DNA of 16,906 nucleotides from Burkholderiales bacterium (GTDB lineage Bacteria; Pseudomonadota; Gammaproteobacteria; Burkholderiales; Burkholderiaceae_C), in contig SXSX01000158.1 of the NCBI GenBank assembly GCA_005793295.1, positions 1 to 16,906 of the forward strand, read 5' to 3'. The translations under genes and the position numbers were made by a program. How positions within the stretch are numbered: the stretch's first letter is position 1; each line of letters opens with the position of its first letter. The notes under the pieces were generated by a model. It did no database searches. It saw nothing but the letters and a program-made list of their open reading frames with translations, and was not told the DNA's origin. Shown in pieces: positions 1-7,554 of this stretch.

Positions 1-608
1 AAGGCCCGGCAGCTCGGTCTATCAAGCTGGATTTGCAGCCTTTTACCTTGGTCGGGGCGACAACGCGAGCGGGAATGCTGACCAATCCTTTGCGGGACCG
101 CTTTGGGATTGTGGCGCGCTTAGAGTTTTATTCATCTGACGAGCTTTTGCGCATCGTGACGCGAAGCGCGGGTTTGCTGAAAGTGCCAACCGATCCGGAT
201 GGTGGTTTTGAAATCGCACGTCGCTCGCGCGGCACCCCGCGCATTGCCAACCGGTTGCTGCGCCGTGTGCGTGATTTTGCGGAAGTCAAAGGTGCAGGAA
301 AAATTACGCTCGATATTGCCAACCGCGCGTTGGCGATGCTTGATGTGGATCCGCAGGGGTTCGATCTGATGGACCGCAAGCTGCTTGAAGCGGTGATTCA
401 CCGTTTTGATGGCGGTCCTGTGGGTTTGGACAATATCGCAGCCAGTATTGGCGAAGAGCGCGAAACCATCGAGGACGTGATTGAGCCCTACTTAATTCAA
501 CAAGGCTATTTGCAACGCACCCCGCGCGGTCGCATTGCAACGCTGGCTGCTTACCGCCATTTAGGCGTTGTGCCACCGAGCTCGTTGCATCCGGATTTAC
601 TGAACTAA
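1..608 (+). CDS. ruvB: RuvB, Holliday junction branch-migration helicase (5' end missing)
   Basis: This is the ATPase motor of the RuvAB complex, which drives branch migration of Holliday junctions during recombination repair. The reading frame is already open at base 3 and runs to TAA at 606-608, so the gene begins outside the window. Reading from base 3, the protein opens with GPAARSIKLDLQPF, followed by the sensor-1 type segment GATTRAG and the arginine-finger region NPLRDRFG. The sensor-2 helix GTPRIANRLLRRVRDF lies in the middle. The C-terminal winged helix is recognised by FDGGPVGLDNIAASIGEE and ends in QRTPRGRIAT. The Walker A and B motifs lie upstream of the window. The last 12 bases overlap tail-to-tail with the hydroxylase gene on the other strand. 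Identification is very secure; a TTG at 33 could be read as a start but lies mid-domain. Confidence 0.97.
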   Translation, partial: GPAARSIKLDLQPFTLVGATTRAGMLTNPLRDRFGIVARLEFYSSDELLRIVTRSAGLLKVPTDPDGGFEIARRSRGTPRIANRLLRRVRDFAEVKGAGKITLDIANRALAMLDVDPQGFDLMDRKLLEAVIHRFDGGPVGLDNIAASIGEERETIEDVIEPYLIQQGYLQRTPRGRIATLAAYRHLGVVPPSSLHPDLLN

Positions 609-1730
609 GGCCAAAGCAGCGGCTGCTGCGAGATGTAGTAGCGCCGCATGCCAGCCGCGAAATTGCCCTTGGGTGTAACACCCTAAAACCCAAAGGCTAA
701 AGCATAAACCAACACAGTAAATCGCGGCAGATGTCAGTGAAAGTGAATCTGCCACCCACAAAAATGCGGAACCCGCAAACATAATCAGCGCATATTGGAA
801 ACTGGCAAAAAGATGCTGAGCGGTTGATCGTGGTGGCTGGAAAGTGCGCACTTCAGACATGCGAAATTCTGATTTTCCCAAAGCGGACGCTGAGGCAGGA
901 AGCCAGCCTGGCGGTTTAAACCAAACCTTGAGTTTGTCTTGCCAAGTTGGTAGTTGAAGGCTGGATTGCGCTAAACGAACGTAGCCTTGGGTATTGGCCC
1001 ATAGCGGGTCCCAACTGTTCAACGGGTCACGGGTTCCATAAACGCAAGCATCTTGCTCCGGCGTAAACGTGCCAAATAACTGGTCCCACACCACCAAAAT
1101 ACCGCCGTAGTTGCGATCAAGGTACCCTTCGTTGATTGCGTGGTGTACGCGGTGGTTGCTGGGCGAACAAAACACGCGGTCAAACCAGCCCAGTTTTTTT
1201 ACATGCTCGGTGTGTACCCAAAATTGGTAGAGCAAGTCAACCAAAGCGACGATGCCGAACACCAAAGGTGGAATACCTAAAACCGCCATGGGGAGATAAA
1301 AAATCCAACCAAAAAAAGCGCCTGTCGAAGTTTGGCGCAGTGCGGTGGTGAGGTTGTAGTACTGGCTTTGGTGGTGGACAGAGTGTGCTGCCCAAAGCAG
1401 TGAAATACGGTGGCCACCGCGGTGCAGCCAGTAATAACAAAAATCATAAATGACTAATGCGAGAAGCCAGCCCAAGGGATGTTTCCATAGCTCGGCGTCA
1501 GGAAAAAGAGCGATGGAATCAAACACTGCGGCGTAAAGGAGCAAGCCGATGAATTTACTCAATACACCCGTTAGCTGGCTCATGAGTCCCAGGCTCAAGC
1601 TGTTTAAGGAATCACTAAGTCCAAAACTCGATACCGACCCTCGTAAGCGCGCTTGGCGCTGGTCCCACCAAAACTCCAAAGCGATGAGAAGTAAAAAAAC
1701 AGGAAATGCAAAAACAATGATTTTGGACAT
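597..1730 (-). CDS. fatty acid hydroxylase / sterol desaturase family membrane protein
   Basis: This 377-residue integral membrane protein belongs to the di-iron fatty acid hydroxylase/sterol desaturase superfamily. The histidine clusters that bind the two irons are visible: HRGGH (103-107), HSVHH (116-120) and HRVHH (193-197), with further histidines at 173 and 176. Hydrophobic segments lie at about 3-20, 46-70, 87-101, 138-170, and in the C-terminal part at about 309-352. The long C-terminal extension with extra hydrophobic helices goes beyond the catalytic core. The substrate cannot be told from sequence; it is likely a lipid, but a true sterol substrate is not implied. It is the last gene of the six-gene minus-strand cluster, starting 25 bases after the phosphatase stop. 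No clear Shine-Dalgarno sequence precedes the ATG. Its stop codon lies inside the 3' end of ruvB. Confidence 0.9.
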   Translation of the reverse strand: MSKIIVFAFPVFLLLIALEFWWDQRQARLRGSVSSFGLSDSLNSLSLGLMSQLTGVLSKFIGLLLYAAVFDSIALFPDAELWKHPLGWLLALVIYDFCYYWLHRGGHRISLLWAAHSVHHQSQYYNLTTALRQTSTGAFFGWIFYLPMAVLGIPPLVFGIVALVDLLYQFWVHTEHVKKLGWFDRVFCSPSNHRVHHAINEGYLDRNYGGILVVWDQLFGTFTPEQDACVYGTRDPLNSWDPLWANTQGYVRLAQSSLQLPTWQDKLKVWFKPPGWLPASASALGKSEFRMSEVRTFQPPRSTAQHLFASFQYALIMFAGSAFLWVADSLSLTSAAIYCVGLCFSLWVLGCYTQGQFRGWHAALLHLAAAAALALVQ

Positions 1731-1755
1731 AGGATTTAAGCAATTGAACTAAGAA

Positions 1756-2418
1756 TTAAGCCGTGAATTCGTCCCGCGTTTCGGTCTCAAGGTGACTCGC
1801 ATCTGCCCAGCCCACCAAGGTTAAAGATTCAGGCGTCCAAAGCAGGCGGTTGATAGTGCAGTTGCCTAAATCCCAGGTGCGCGGCGCATCGACGGCTTGT
1901 TGCGTAGCCAGCCGATACAACATGTCTAATACCCCGCCGTGGGCGACCAACACAATATGTTGACTGCTGTGTTGGGCTGCGATGTCGGATAACGCCAGGG
2001 CAACACGATCGCGCGTTTGCAGCGGGGTTTCGCCCCCAGGCGGGGCCCAATGGGGGTCGCGTTGCCGCCAGCGCTTGGACTCCTCGGGCCACTTTGTTTC
2101 TATCTCTGCGTAGGTTTGTCCTTCAAAGCTACCAAAAGCGCGCTCGCGCAGGCCCGCGTGAAGTTCAATCGATTTGGGGTCGATGCCCGCGTGTGCGGCG
2201 ATGGCTTTGGCGGTGCTGTGGGCGCGTTGAAGATCGCTGGTGTAAATGTGGTCAATGCCGCTTTCTGCGAGAGCAATGCCAACCCGTTGCGCCTGCCACT
2301 GGCCGTGGTCATTAAGCGCGATATCGAGCTGCCCCTGAATGCGCGTGTCCACGTTCCAAGCCGTTTCGCCGTGGCGAACCGCAGTAATCCGAACGGAGGG
2401 GGAGCGTGCGTGGGTCAT
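1756..2418 (-). CDS. histidine phosphatase family protein (phosphoglycerate mutase-like)
   Basis: A 220-residue cytoplasmic protein of the histidine phosphatase superfamily. The phospho-accepting histidine is in the signature VRHGETAWN (His16). Arg65 sits in SDLQRAHSTA, the acidic catalytic residue is in LRERAFGSFEG (Glu92), and the second histidine is in LVAHGGVLDML (His160). The catalytic set is therefore complete. It resembles GpmB/CobC-type phosphatases rather than the large glycolytic mutase, and the substrate is unknown. The open frame extends upstream to 2541. The ATG at 2416-2418 is preferred because it overlaps the TGA of the preceding lipoprotein gene as ATGA and because the conserved fold begins about 10 residues later; the extra 41 residues would be unrelated to the family. 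The 4-base overlap suggests translational coupling. Confidence 0.92.
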   Translation of the reverse strand: MTHARSPSVRITAVRHGETAWNVDTRIQGQLDIALNDHGQWQAQRVGIALAESGIDHIYTSDLQRAHSTAKAIAAHAGIDPKSIELHAGLRERAFGSFEGQTYAEIETKWPEESKRWRQRDPHWAPPGGETPLQTRDRVALALSDIAAQHSSQHIVLVAHGGVLDMLYRLATQQAVDAPRTWDLGNCTINRLLWTPESLTLVGWADASHLETETRDEFTA

Positions 2419-3035
2419 GGGATTGGTGCAGCAGTGGGTGAAACTTCTATCAAAACGGTGTGAGGCTGGGGCTGTGCGCTGGGGTAGTCGCTCAAGGCGG
2501 CGCGAATCACCGCAGGGAGCAATTGCTGGGAATCGGACCACGGGCCGACGTGTTGGGCGGTACTTTCAAAAACGGTCTGGCTTGAAGCGACGTCACGCAA
2601 TAAAACTGAAATGCGGTAGCGGTGCCATGGTGGCTCTAGCATCAGTCCCGCCATTGGAAACCGAATCAAACCATCACGTTCAATGAACCGCTGGTTTCTC
2701 CAAGTCCGACTATAAGAGGGGTTTTCTATGGTCTCCAACGCGGCGGTTATTTGCAAAGCATATTGGGCATTGGCTCCGTCTTTGCGCAAGCCAACGCGCT
2801 CTAGCAATGGCTGCGCGATGTTTTCGAGTTGCTCTTGTGCCTGGGCTTGAAGGTTCTGCGAAGGTAAGCGTTCGAACCGGAAGCTGGCAGGGTTGGCTGT
2901 GACGGTAGAACTCGCAAAACTGCGAACTTCACTGTCAATGATTCGCGTAGTAGCGCAGCCCGTTAACACCATGAGCGAGGTCATGCCGATTGCGCTCCAA
3001 AGAAGTGTTTTGACGCGCAAACCAGATCGCATCAT
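2415..3035 (-). CDS. DUF4136 family lipoprotein
   Basis: A 206-residue predicted lipoprotein. The N-terminus has basic residues, a hydrophobic stretch (about 10-25) and a lipobox LTGC with the acylated cysteine at position 27, so signal peptidase II processing and membrane anchoring are expected. The rest matches the style of DUF4136 proteins: an early FASSTV segment, an amphipathic region with RFERLPSQ, a central ADALQ-like strand region (AQYALQITAAL), and a late segment VGPWSDSQQLLPAVIRAAL. Function is unknown for the family. It starts 4 bases after the ttcA stop and its TGA overlaps the ATG of the phosphatase. Two adjacent ATG codons (3035 and 3032) could serve as start. Family assignment is from overall resemblance and is less sure than the lipoprotein call. 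Confidence 0.82.
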   Translation of the reverse strand: MMRSGLRVKTLLWSAIGMTSLMVLTGCATTRIIDSEVRSFASSTVTANPASFRFERLPSQNLQAQAQEQLENIAQPLLERVGLRKDGANAQYALQITAALETIENPSYSRTWRNQRFIERDGLIRFPMAGLMLEPPWHRYRISVLLRDVASSQTVFESTAQHVGPWSDSQQLLPAVIRAALSDYPSAQPQPHTVLIEVSPTAAPIP

Positions 3036-3039
3036 GAGA

Positions 3040-3966
3040 TTACAGGCTTACCAGTTGGAGACCTGGAAGAGAAGCGGGTGAAAACTCTTCTGCATCAAAG
3101 GCTTTGTCGCCTTCTGCATCGGGAACTCCGGTGGTTTTGATGTTCTTAAAGTCGTACTGCTTAGTGTCCATCAAATGCGAGGGCACTACATTTTGAAGCG
3201 CGGTAAACATGCTTTCAATACGACCGGGGTAAAGTTTTTCCCAATCGCGCAGCATGTTGCCAATTTGCTTACGTTGCAAGTTCTCTTGGCTACCGCACAG
3301 CGTACAGGGGATGATAGGGAATTCGCGGTGAGCTGCCCAACGCGTCAAGTCTTTTTCAGCCACGTTCGCTAAAGGGCGAATTACGATGTGACCGCCGTCG
3401 TCACTGACTAATTTTGGGGGCATGCCTTTGAGTTTGCCGCCAAAAAACATATTGAGAAAAAACGTCTGCAACATGTCGTCGCGGTGGTGGCCTAGCGCGA
3501 TTTTAGTAATTTTGAGTTCATCTGCCACACGGTACAAGATACCTCGGCGCAACCGACTGCATAAGCTGCACATGGTCTTGCCTTCCGGGATGACCTTTTT
3601 AACAATGCTGTAGGTGTCCTGCGTTTCGATGTGAAAGGGAACGCCGAGTTGCTTTAAGTAAGCGGGCAAAATGTGGTCAGGAAAACCGGGTTGTTTTTGA
3701 TCCAAGTTAACGGCGATCAACTCGAATTGAATCGGAGCGCGTTGCTGCATTTTGAGCAAAATATCTAACATGCCGTAGCTGTCTTTACCGCCAGAGACGC
3801 AAACCATCACGCGGTCACCATCTTCAATCATGTTGAAGTCCATGATGGCTTGACCGACTTGGCGACACAGCCGCTTTTCTAGCTTGTGCGTTTCGCGTTC
3901 TATCTTTAACGCGGCGGGGTCTTTGGCCACGACAGCGTTTTCTTCTTCAATCCATGTTGCGTTCAT
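3040..3966 (-). CDS. ttcA: TtcA, tRNA 2-thiocytidine(32) synthetase
   Basis: This ATP-dependent, iron-sulfur enzyme thiolates cytidine 32 in the anticodon loop of certain tRNAs. The 308-residue length is normal for the family. The PP-loop SGGKDS lies at 58-63. The cysteine pair CSLC at 133-136 and the third family cysteine motif CTLCGS at 221-226 are present; these supply the cluster and catalytic cysteines. The segment ALGHHRDDMLQT at 157-168 is also diagnostic of TtcA. The ATG is preceded by GAGGA at a workable distance, which supports this start. It begins 15 bases after the folB stop and ends 4 bases before the DUF4136 start, so it is in the middle of the cluster. Nothing is missing from the active site. 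Confidence 0.97.
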   Translation of the reverse strand: MNATWIEEENAVVAKDPAALKIERETHKLEKRLCRQVGQAIMDFNMIEDGDRVMVCVSGGKDSYGMLDILLKMQQRAPIQFELIAVNLDQKQPGFPDHILPAYLKQLGVPFHIETQDTYSIVKKVIPEGKTMCSLCSRLRRGILYRVADELKITKIALGHHRDDMLQTFFLNMFFGGKLKGMPPKLVSDDGGHIVIRPLANVAEKDLTRWAAHREFPIIPCTLCGSQENLQRKQIGNMLRDWEKLYPGRIESMFTALQNVVPSHLMDTKQYDFKNIKTTGVPDAEGDKAFDAEEFSPASLPGLQLVSL

Positions 3967-3981
3967 ACGGTTTCCTCAGGC

Positions 3982-4353
3982 TTACCACTGACCGGTTTCA
4001 ACCCGGATGGCGACTTCGCAATCGTCAAAGATTTTGAGCTTGGCGATTTTGACGCGCACCCCTAAAACGCCTGGTAACTGCAGCAGCCGATGTGCCAATT
4101 TACCGATCAAACTCTCGAGCAAATTCACATGCTCTGCGGTGCACTCTGCAATGATGATTTGGCGTACTTTGCGATAGTCCAGAACGTGGTTGATATCGTC
4201 ATCGCTGGGCAGCAAGGGCTGAATGCCCAAGTGCAACTCTGCGTCCACCTGAATGGGTTGGGGCGCTGCAAGTTCAGATTCCAAAATACCCAAATTAGCC
4301 TCAAAGCGCAAGCCGTTGAGCGTCAAAATTTGAGAGCCGGTGGTGGGAGACAT
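3982..4353 (-). CDS. folB: FolB, dihydroneopterin aldolase
   Basis: A 123-residue enzyme of folate synthesis that cleaves 7,8-dihydroneopterin to 6-hydroxymethyl-dihydropterin and glycolaldehyde. Family landmarks seen: a first strand LTLNGLRFEANLG, a glutamate at 25 after it, HVLDYRKV with Tyr60, NLLESLIGKLAHRLL with the pterin-anchoring Glu80, and the final strand VRVKIAKLKIF with Lys105 at the position of the catalytic lysine. The lysine region is divergent (AKLK rather than the common KP), but the spacing fits. It follows the PTR1-like reductase by 9 bases and precedes ttcA by 15. The pairing of FolB with a pteridine reductase-type SDR supports a pterin role for both. Length and active-site residues indicate a functional enzyme. 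Confidence 0.94.
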   Translation of the reverse strand: MSPTTGSQILTLNGLRFEANLGILESELAAPQPIQVDAELHLGIQPLLPSDDDINHVLDYRKVRQIIIAECTAEHVNLLESLIGKLAHRLLQLPGVLGVRVKIAKLKIFDDCEVAIRVETGQW

Positions 4354-4362
4354 GTTGACGCC

Positions 4363-5187
4363 TTACATCAAAGAAAAGTCGCGCTCAAAGCGCATGAGGT
4401 GTTGACCGCCGTCAACCAGCAAAGTGGTTCCGGTAATCGATTGGTTCTCCAGCGCAAAACGGACCGTAGCGGCCACATCTTTGGGCGTAGAGGAGCGCCC
4501 CAAGGGGGAAAGCTTGTGCAGCGCTGCAAATTTATCTTGGGTGAGCAAGTGGCTGGTGAGTGTCAGACCGGGGGCCACGCCTACGACCCGAACCAACGGG
4601 CTTAACGCCAAAGCAAGCATAGTGGTTGCCGCTTCCAAAGCGGCTTTGGACAAGGTGTAGCTGAAAAAGTCAGGGTTTTGGTTCCAGAGTTTTTGGTCTA
4701 GCATATTGACCACCGCGCCACTGTGAACCTCTGAAGGGTCTAAATCTTTATCGGGCGCTGCGCGGTTACGCGTATCCAGGTGGGCATGCAAGGCTTGCGC
4801 CAAAATAATGGCAGCACCCGTGTTGGTGCGCATGTGGGTGTCCATCGCCTCAAACCCGAAGCTGGCAGGGTTGTCATGTTCAAAGGTGGAGGCGCTGTTG
4901 ACTACTGCGTCAACCGTTCCTAGTTGTTCGATCACCCGGGGTAGCAATTTTCTAACGTCCGATTCATCACTCAAGTCGGCCTGAAAGAGCGCCGCACCAG
5001 GTGTCAGCGCGGCACAATCGGATACCGTTTTTTCAGCGTCAAGGGCGGAGCCCTTGAAATGCACCGCCACCCGCCAACCCCCTGCCGCCAAAGCCAATGC
5101 AATTTCCCGACCCAAGCGCTTAGCACCGCCAGTAACCAAAACGGTAGGGGCAGCGTGGGCTGGATGAGACGAAGATAGGGCGGACAT
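4363..5187 (-). CDS. SDR oxidoreductase, PTR1/FolM-like (probable pteridine or dihydromonapterin reductase)
   Basis: A 274-residue short-chain dehydrogenase/reductase. The NADPH site is TGGAKRLG at 19-26, where the basic KR pair is typical of pteridine reductases rather than the usual TGxxxGIG. An Asp at 71 starts the adenine pocket segment ADLSDE, and NSAST lies at 97-101. The catalytic residues are Asp164 (NMLDQK), Tyr177 and Lys181 (SYTLSKAAL). The 13 and 4 residue spacings equal those of Leishmania PTR1 Asp181-Tyr194-Lys198 (known from family literature). It is the first gene of the minus-strand cluster and lies directly upstream of folB, so reduction of dihydromonapterin or dihydrofolate is a reasonable inference. 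Specificity is not proven by sequence alone. No strong Shine-Dalgarno is seen; no other ATG precedes the Rossmann fold. Confidence 0.88.
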   Translation of the reverse strand: MSALSSSHPAHAAPTVLVTGGAKRLGREIALALAAGGWRVAVHFKGSALDAEKTVSDCAALTPGAALFQADLSDESDVRKLLPRVIEQLGTVDAVVNSASTFEHDNPASFGFEAMDTHMRTNTGAAIILAQALHAHLDTRNRAAPDKDLDPSEVHSGAVVNMLDQKLWNQNPDFFSYTLSKAALEAATTMLALALSPLVRVVGVAPGLTLTSHLLTQDKFAALHKLSPLGRSSTPKDVAATVRFALENQSITGTTLLVDGGQHLMRFERDFSLM

Positions 5188-5261
5188 TGGAGGACAATCG
5201 GTCAGGCTAAAACAATCTAATGGGACGCAGAGTGATGTGGCTAAAAATAAAGTGATATGTA
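5188..5261. promoter_or_regulatory. divergent intergenic control region with short direct repeats
   Basis: This 74-base gap separates the reductase operon from the divergent methyltransferase gene, so promoters for both are expected in or near it. I could not fix a convincing -35/-10 pair on either strand. Two direct repeats are present: GGCTAAAA at 5205-5212 and 5239-5246, and AGTGATGTG/AGTGATATG at 5231-5239 and 5251-5259, the second pair 20 bases apart, close to two helical turns. A seven-codon open frame including its stop (5235-5255, ATG to TGA) ends 6 bases before the methyltransferase ATG. The regulatory call is inferred from gene orientation. Confidence 0.4.
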
Positions 5262-6401
5262 ATGACAGCGCCCTCTAGTTTAACGACCCCCATGACCTTG
5301 CACCTTGCCAAGGTCATAGCACAATCGCAGGGCTGGATTAGCTTTGATATGTTTATGGCCGAGGCACTCTATGCGCCTGGTTTAGGCTATTACGCCAACG
5401 AACTACCAAAGTTTGGCGCTATGCCGACGACCCCCGACGGTACGTCAGTGAAGAGTGACTTTGTGACGGCGCCAGAGATGACGCCATTGTTTGCTTACGC
5501 ATTCGCGCGCCAAATTGCCCAGGCCTTAGAGCACACCCAGAACCATGAAATATGGGAGTTTGGAGCCGGAACTGGAGCCCTTGCTCAGCAGTTGCTTACT
5601 GCGCTGGCCGCCATGGGCGTCAAGATAAAGCGTTACACCATAGTTGATATTTCAAGCACGCTGAAAGAGCGTCAGCGCACGCGCTTGATTGATCATTTAA
5701 ATGTCGTTCAGTGGGCGGATGTTTTGCCTGATGACATGAATGGGGTTGTCATCGGCAACGAGGTGTTAGACGCCATGCCGGTTCAGTTGTTATCGCGTGT
5801 GGGCGGGGTATGGCATGAGCGCGGTGTTGTGTTGGATAACTCCAACCCCCATGCTGAAAGTCCCGCATTTGTTTGGCAAGATCGACCCAGCGAATTGCGC
5901 CCGCCGTTTGAAGTGACGGGTGAGCATGACTACGTTACTGAAATTCACCCTCAAGCCCAAGGCTTTGTTCAAACCTTGGCCGACCGTTTACAAACGGGCG
6001 CAGTGTTTTTATTGGACTATGGTTTTCCAGAGTCGGAGTATTACCACCCGCAGCGCCACATTGGAACCGTGATGTGTCACCAAGCCCATCAAAGCGATAC
6101 AGACCCACTCACCCAAGTAGGTCAAAAAGACATTACCGCTCACGTTAATTTCACCGGCATCGCCTTGGCTGCGCAAGACGCGGGATTGGAGGTTTTGGGT
6201 TACACCAACCAAGCCCATTTTTTAATGAACTGCGGAATCGTGGATTTAATGCAAGCGGCCAGTCTGCCTGAGCGAGTGGCGGCTCAAAAACTAATCATGG
6301 AGCATGAAATGGGGGAACTCTTTAAGGTCATCGCGTTAGGCACGGGGGTGCCGTGGACACCGCTTGGGTTTGCCCATGGCGACAAGATGCATTGCTTGTA
6401 A
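5262..6401 (+). CDS. class I SAM-dependent methyltransferase, MidA/NDUFAF7 family (COG1565)
   Basis: A 379-residue protein of the MidA/NDUFAF7 family. Diagnostic parts in order: WISFDMFMAEALYAPGLGYY (25-44), SDFVTAPEMTPLF (65-77), the SAM-binding glycine motif WEFGAGTGALAQQ (98-110), the acidic end of the next strand at VDIS (128-131), NEVLDAMPVQLL (166-177), and the later LLDYGFPESEYY and HVNFT segments. The mitochondrial member methylates an arginine of the complex I subunit NDUFS2; the target of bacterial members is not established, so no function is asserted beyond methyl transfer. The ATG at 5262 has only a weak AAGTGA upstream; an in-frame ATG at 5292 is an alternative start and would still keep the whole conserved core. 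It is monocistronic and ends 3 bases from the stop of cca on the other strand. Confidence 0.93.
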   Translation: MTAPSSLTTPMTLHLAKVIAQSQGWISFDMFMAEALYAPGLGYYANELPKFGAMPTTPDGTSVKSDFVTAPEMTPLFAYAFARQIAQALEHTQNHEIWEFGAGTGALAQQLLTALAAMGVKIKRYTIVDISSTLKERQRTRLIDHLNVVQWADVLPDDMNGVVIGNEVLDAMPVQLLSRVGGVWHERGVVLDNSNPHAESPAFVWQDRPSELRPPFEVTGEHDYVTEIHPQAQGFVQTLADRLQTGAVFLLDYGFPESEYYHPQRHIGTVMCHQAHQSDTDPLTQVGQKDITAHVNFTGIALAAQDAGLEVLGYTNQAHFLMNCGIVDLMQAASLPERVAAQKLIMEHEMGELFKVIALGTGVPWTPLGFAHGDKMHCL

Positions 6402-6404
6402 TTT

Positions 6405-7532
6405 TCAAATCCGCAACGCCTGGGTGACTGCCAGCGCCCTGGCTTTAGAAACCATGTGGCCAATCTCTGCCCCCGTTTTCCCCTCTGCAATGGCTTGTGT
6501 GGCAACGAGTTCAGTATTGACGGATTGAGCGCACTGCAAGCTAGCAGCTAACCATTCGGTTGCAGGGAGGTGTGCGGGGTGAGCGATGTAGGACGATGCT
6601 TCAAGGAGCAGTGCAAAGCGCTCGGGTTTTCGAAATGCATCGCACTGCTCAAGAAGCTTCACCACTGCATTGCCATCTGAAGGGTCGCAATGCTTAATCT
6701 GATTAAAGCTGCGGTAAAGCAAGGTGGCCAAATCCGAACAGGGAGCAGGAATACGGTGCGTTTGACAAAACGTTGGAACGGTTTTTAAACCATGTGCCAA
6801 ACAGGCAAACCGAACTTCTAATGTCGTATGACGTTCTGCGGTGAAATCCAAAAGAAGCAAGGTTCGTTCATCTACTGCAGCATGTAACTCTGGCATCACG
6901 ACTTGGAGTGCACCGCACGCTTGCAGAATCGTCACCATGAGCGAAGGAGTTTTCTCCATCAGCCCTTTGGAAAACTCTAACCACACCCGCTCCGCGACCA
7001 GATGCTCCACCTCTCGGCTTGACACCATTTCTTGCATCATCGCCATGGTTTCAGGTGCGACTTTGAAATCAGGAAACCGAGCGGCAAAGCGGGCCAGGCG
7101 CAAAATTCGCACAGGGTCTTCGCGAAACGCAGGGCCGGTGTGGCGCAAGATTTTGTTTTCAATATCTTGTCGCCCTCCAAAGGGGTCTATGCAATCTGCA
7201 AGATCAATCGCTAGCTTGTCTTCGTTGAACGCCACAGCTATGGAGTTCATAGTCAAATCGCGTCGAGAAAGGTCATCTTCCAAAGTAACGTCGGGCGAAG
7301 CATGGACTGAAAATCCACGGTAGCCGGGCGCAGTTTTTCGCTCTGTACGGGCTAAGGCATATTCTTCTTTGGTATGCGGATGAAGAAAAACGGGGAAGTC
7401 TCGGCCCACGGGAATAAAACCAAGGTCAAGCAGCGTTTGCGCCCTTGCGCCGACCACCACAAAGTCGCGGTCGCGAACCGGCAAACCCATCATCAAGTCA
7501 CGAACGGCGCCGCCAACAAGGTAGGTTTGCAT
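6405..7532 (-). CDS. cca: Cca, tRNA CCA-adding nucleotidyltransferase with a degenerate HD domain
   Basis: This enzyme builds and repairs the 3' CCA end of tRNA. The class II nucleotidyltransferase core is intact: GGAVRD (7-12), the metal-binding acidic pair in DRDFVVVG (Asp21, Asp23), EYALARTERK (57-66), the neck segment LSRRDLTMNSIA (88-99), and FREDPVRILRLARFAARF (126-143). The 375-residue length is shorter than the roughly 412 of E. coli Cca. The missing part lies in the C-terminal HD phosphohydrolase domain. Where E. coli has the CHDLGKG metal-ligand motif this protein has AHGLKT (246-251), and the His-rich HHGH stretch is gone. CCA addition should be retained, while the 2',3'-cyclic phosphodiesterase and phosphatase activities are probably lost. 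It is the last gene of the slt-GST-cca group, 22 bases after the GST stop. Confidence 0.94.
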   Translation of the reverse strand: MQTYLVGGAVRDLMMGLPVRDRDFVVVGARAQTLLDLGFIPVGRDFPVFLHPHTKEEYALARTERKTAPGYRGFSVHASPDVTLEDDLSRRDLTMNSIAVAFNEDKLAIDLADCIDPFGGRQDIENKILRHTGPAFREDPVRILRLARFAARFPDFKVAPETMAMMQEMVSSREVEHLVAERVWLEFSKGLMEKTPSLMVTILQACGALQVVMPELHAAVDERTLLLLDFTAERHTTLEVRFACLAHGLKTVPTFCQTHRIPAPCSDLATLLYRSFNQIKHCDPSDGNAVVKLLEQCDAFRKPERFALLLEASSYIAHPAHLPATEWLAASLQCAQSVNTELVATQAIAEGKTGAEIGHMVSKARALAVTQALRI

Positions 7533-7554
7533 GAAAATTGACTGAGCGCTTGGC

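Noticed and set aside
2017..2463. 148-codon open frame on the plus strand opposite the phosphatase gene
   Set aside because: Antisense shadow; the opposite strand carries a complete histidine phosphatase with all catalytic residues.
2419..2541. 41-residue N-terminal extension of the phosphatase
   Set aside because: It would lie within the lipoprotein gene in another frame; the ATGA junction and family length favour the shorter start.
4090..4605. 171-codon open frame on the plus strand opposite folB and the reductase gene
   Set aside because: It runs antisense to two clear genes, crosses their junction, and its translation shows no recognisable domain.
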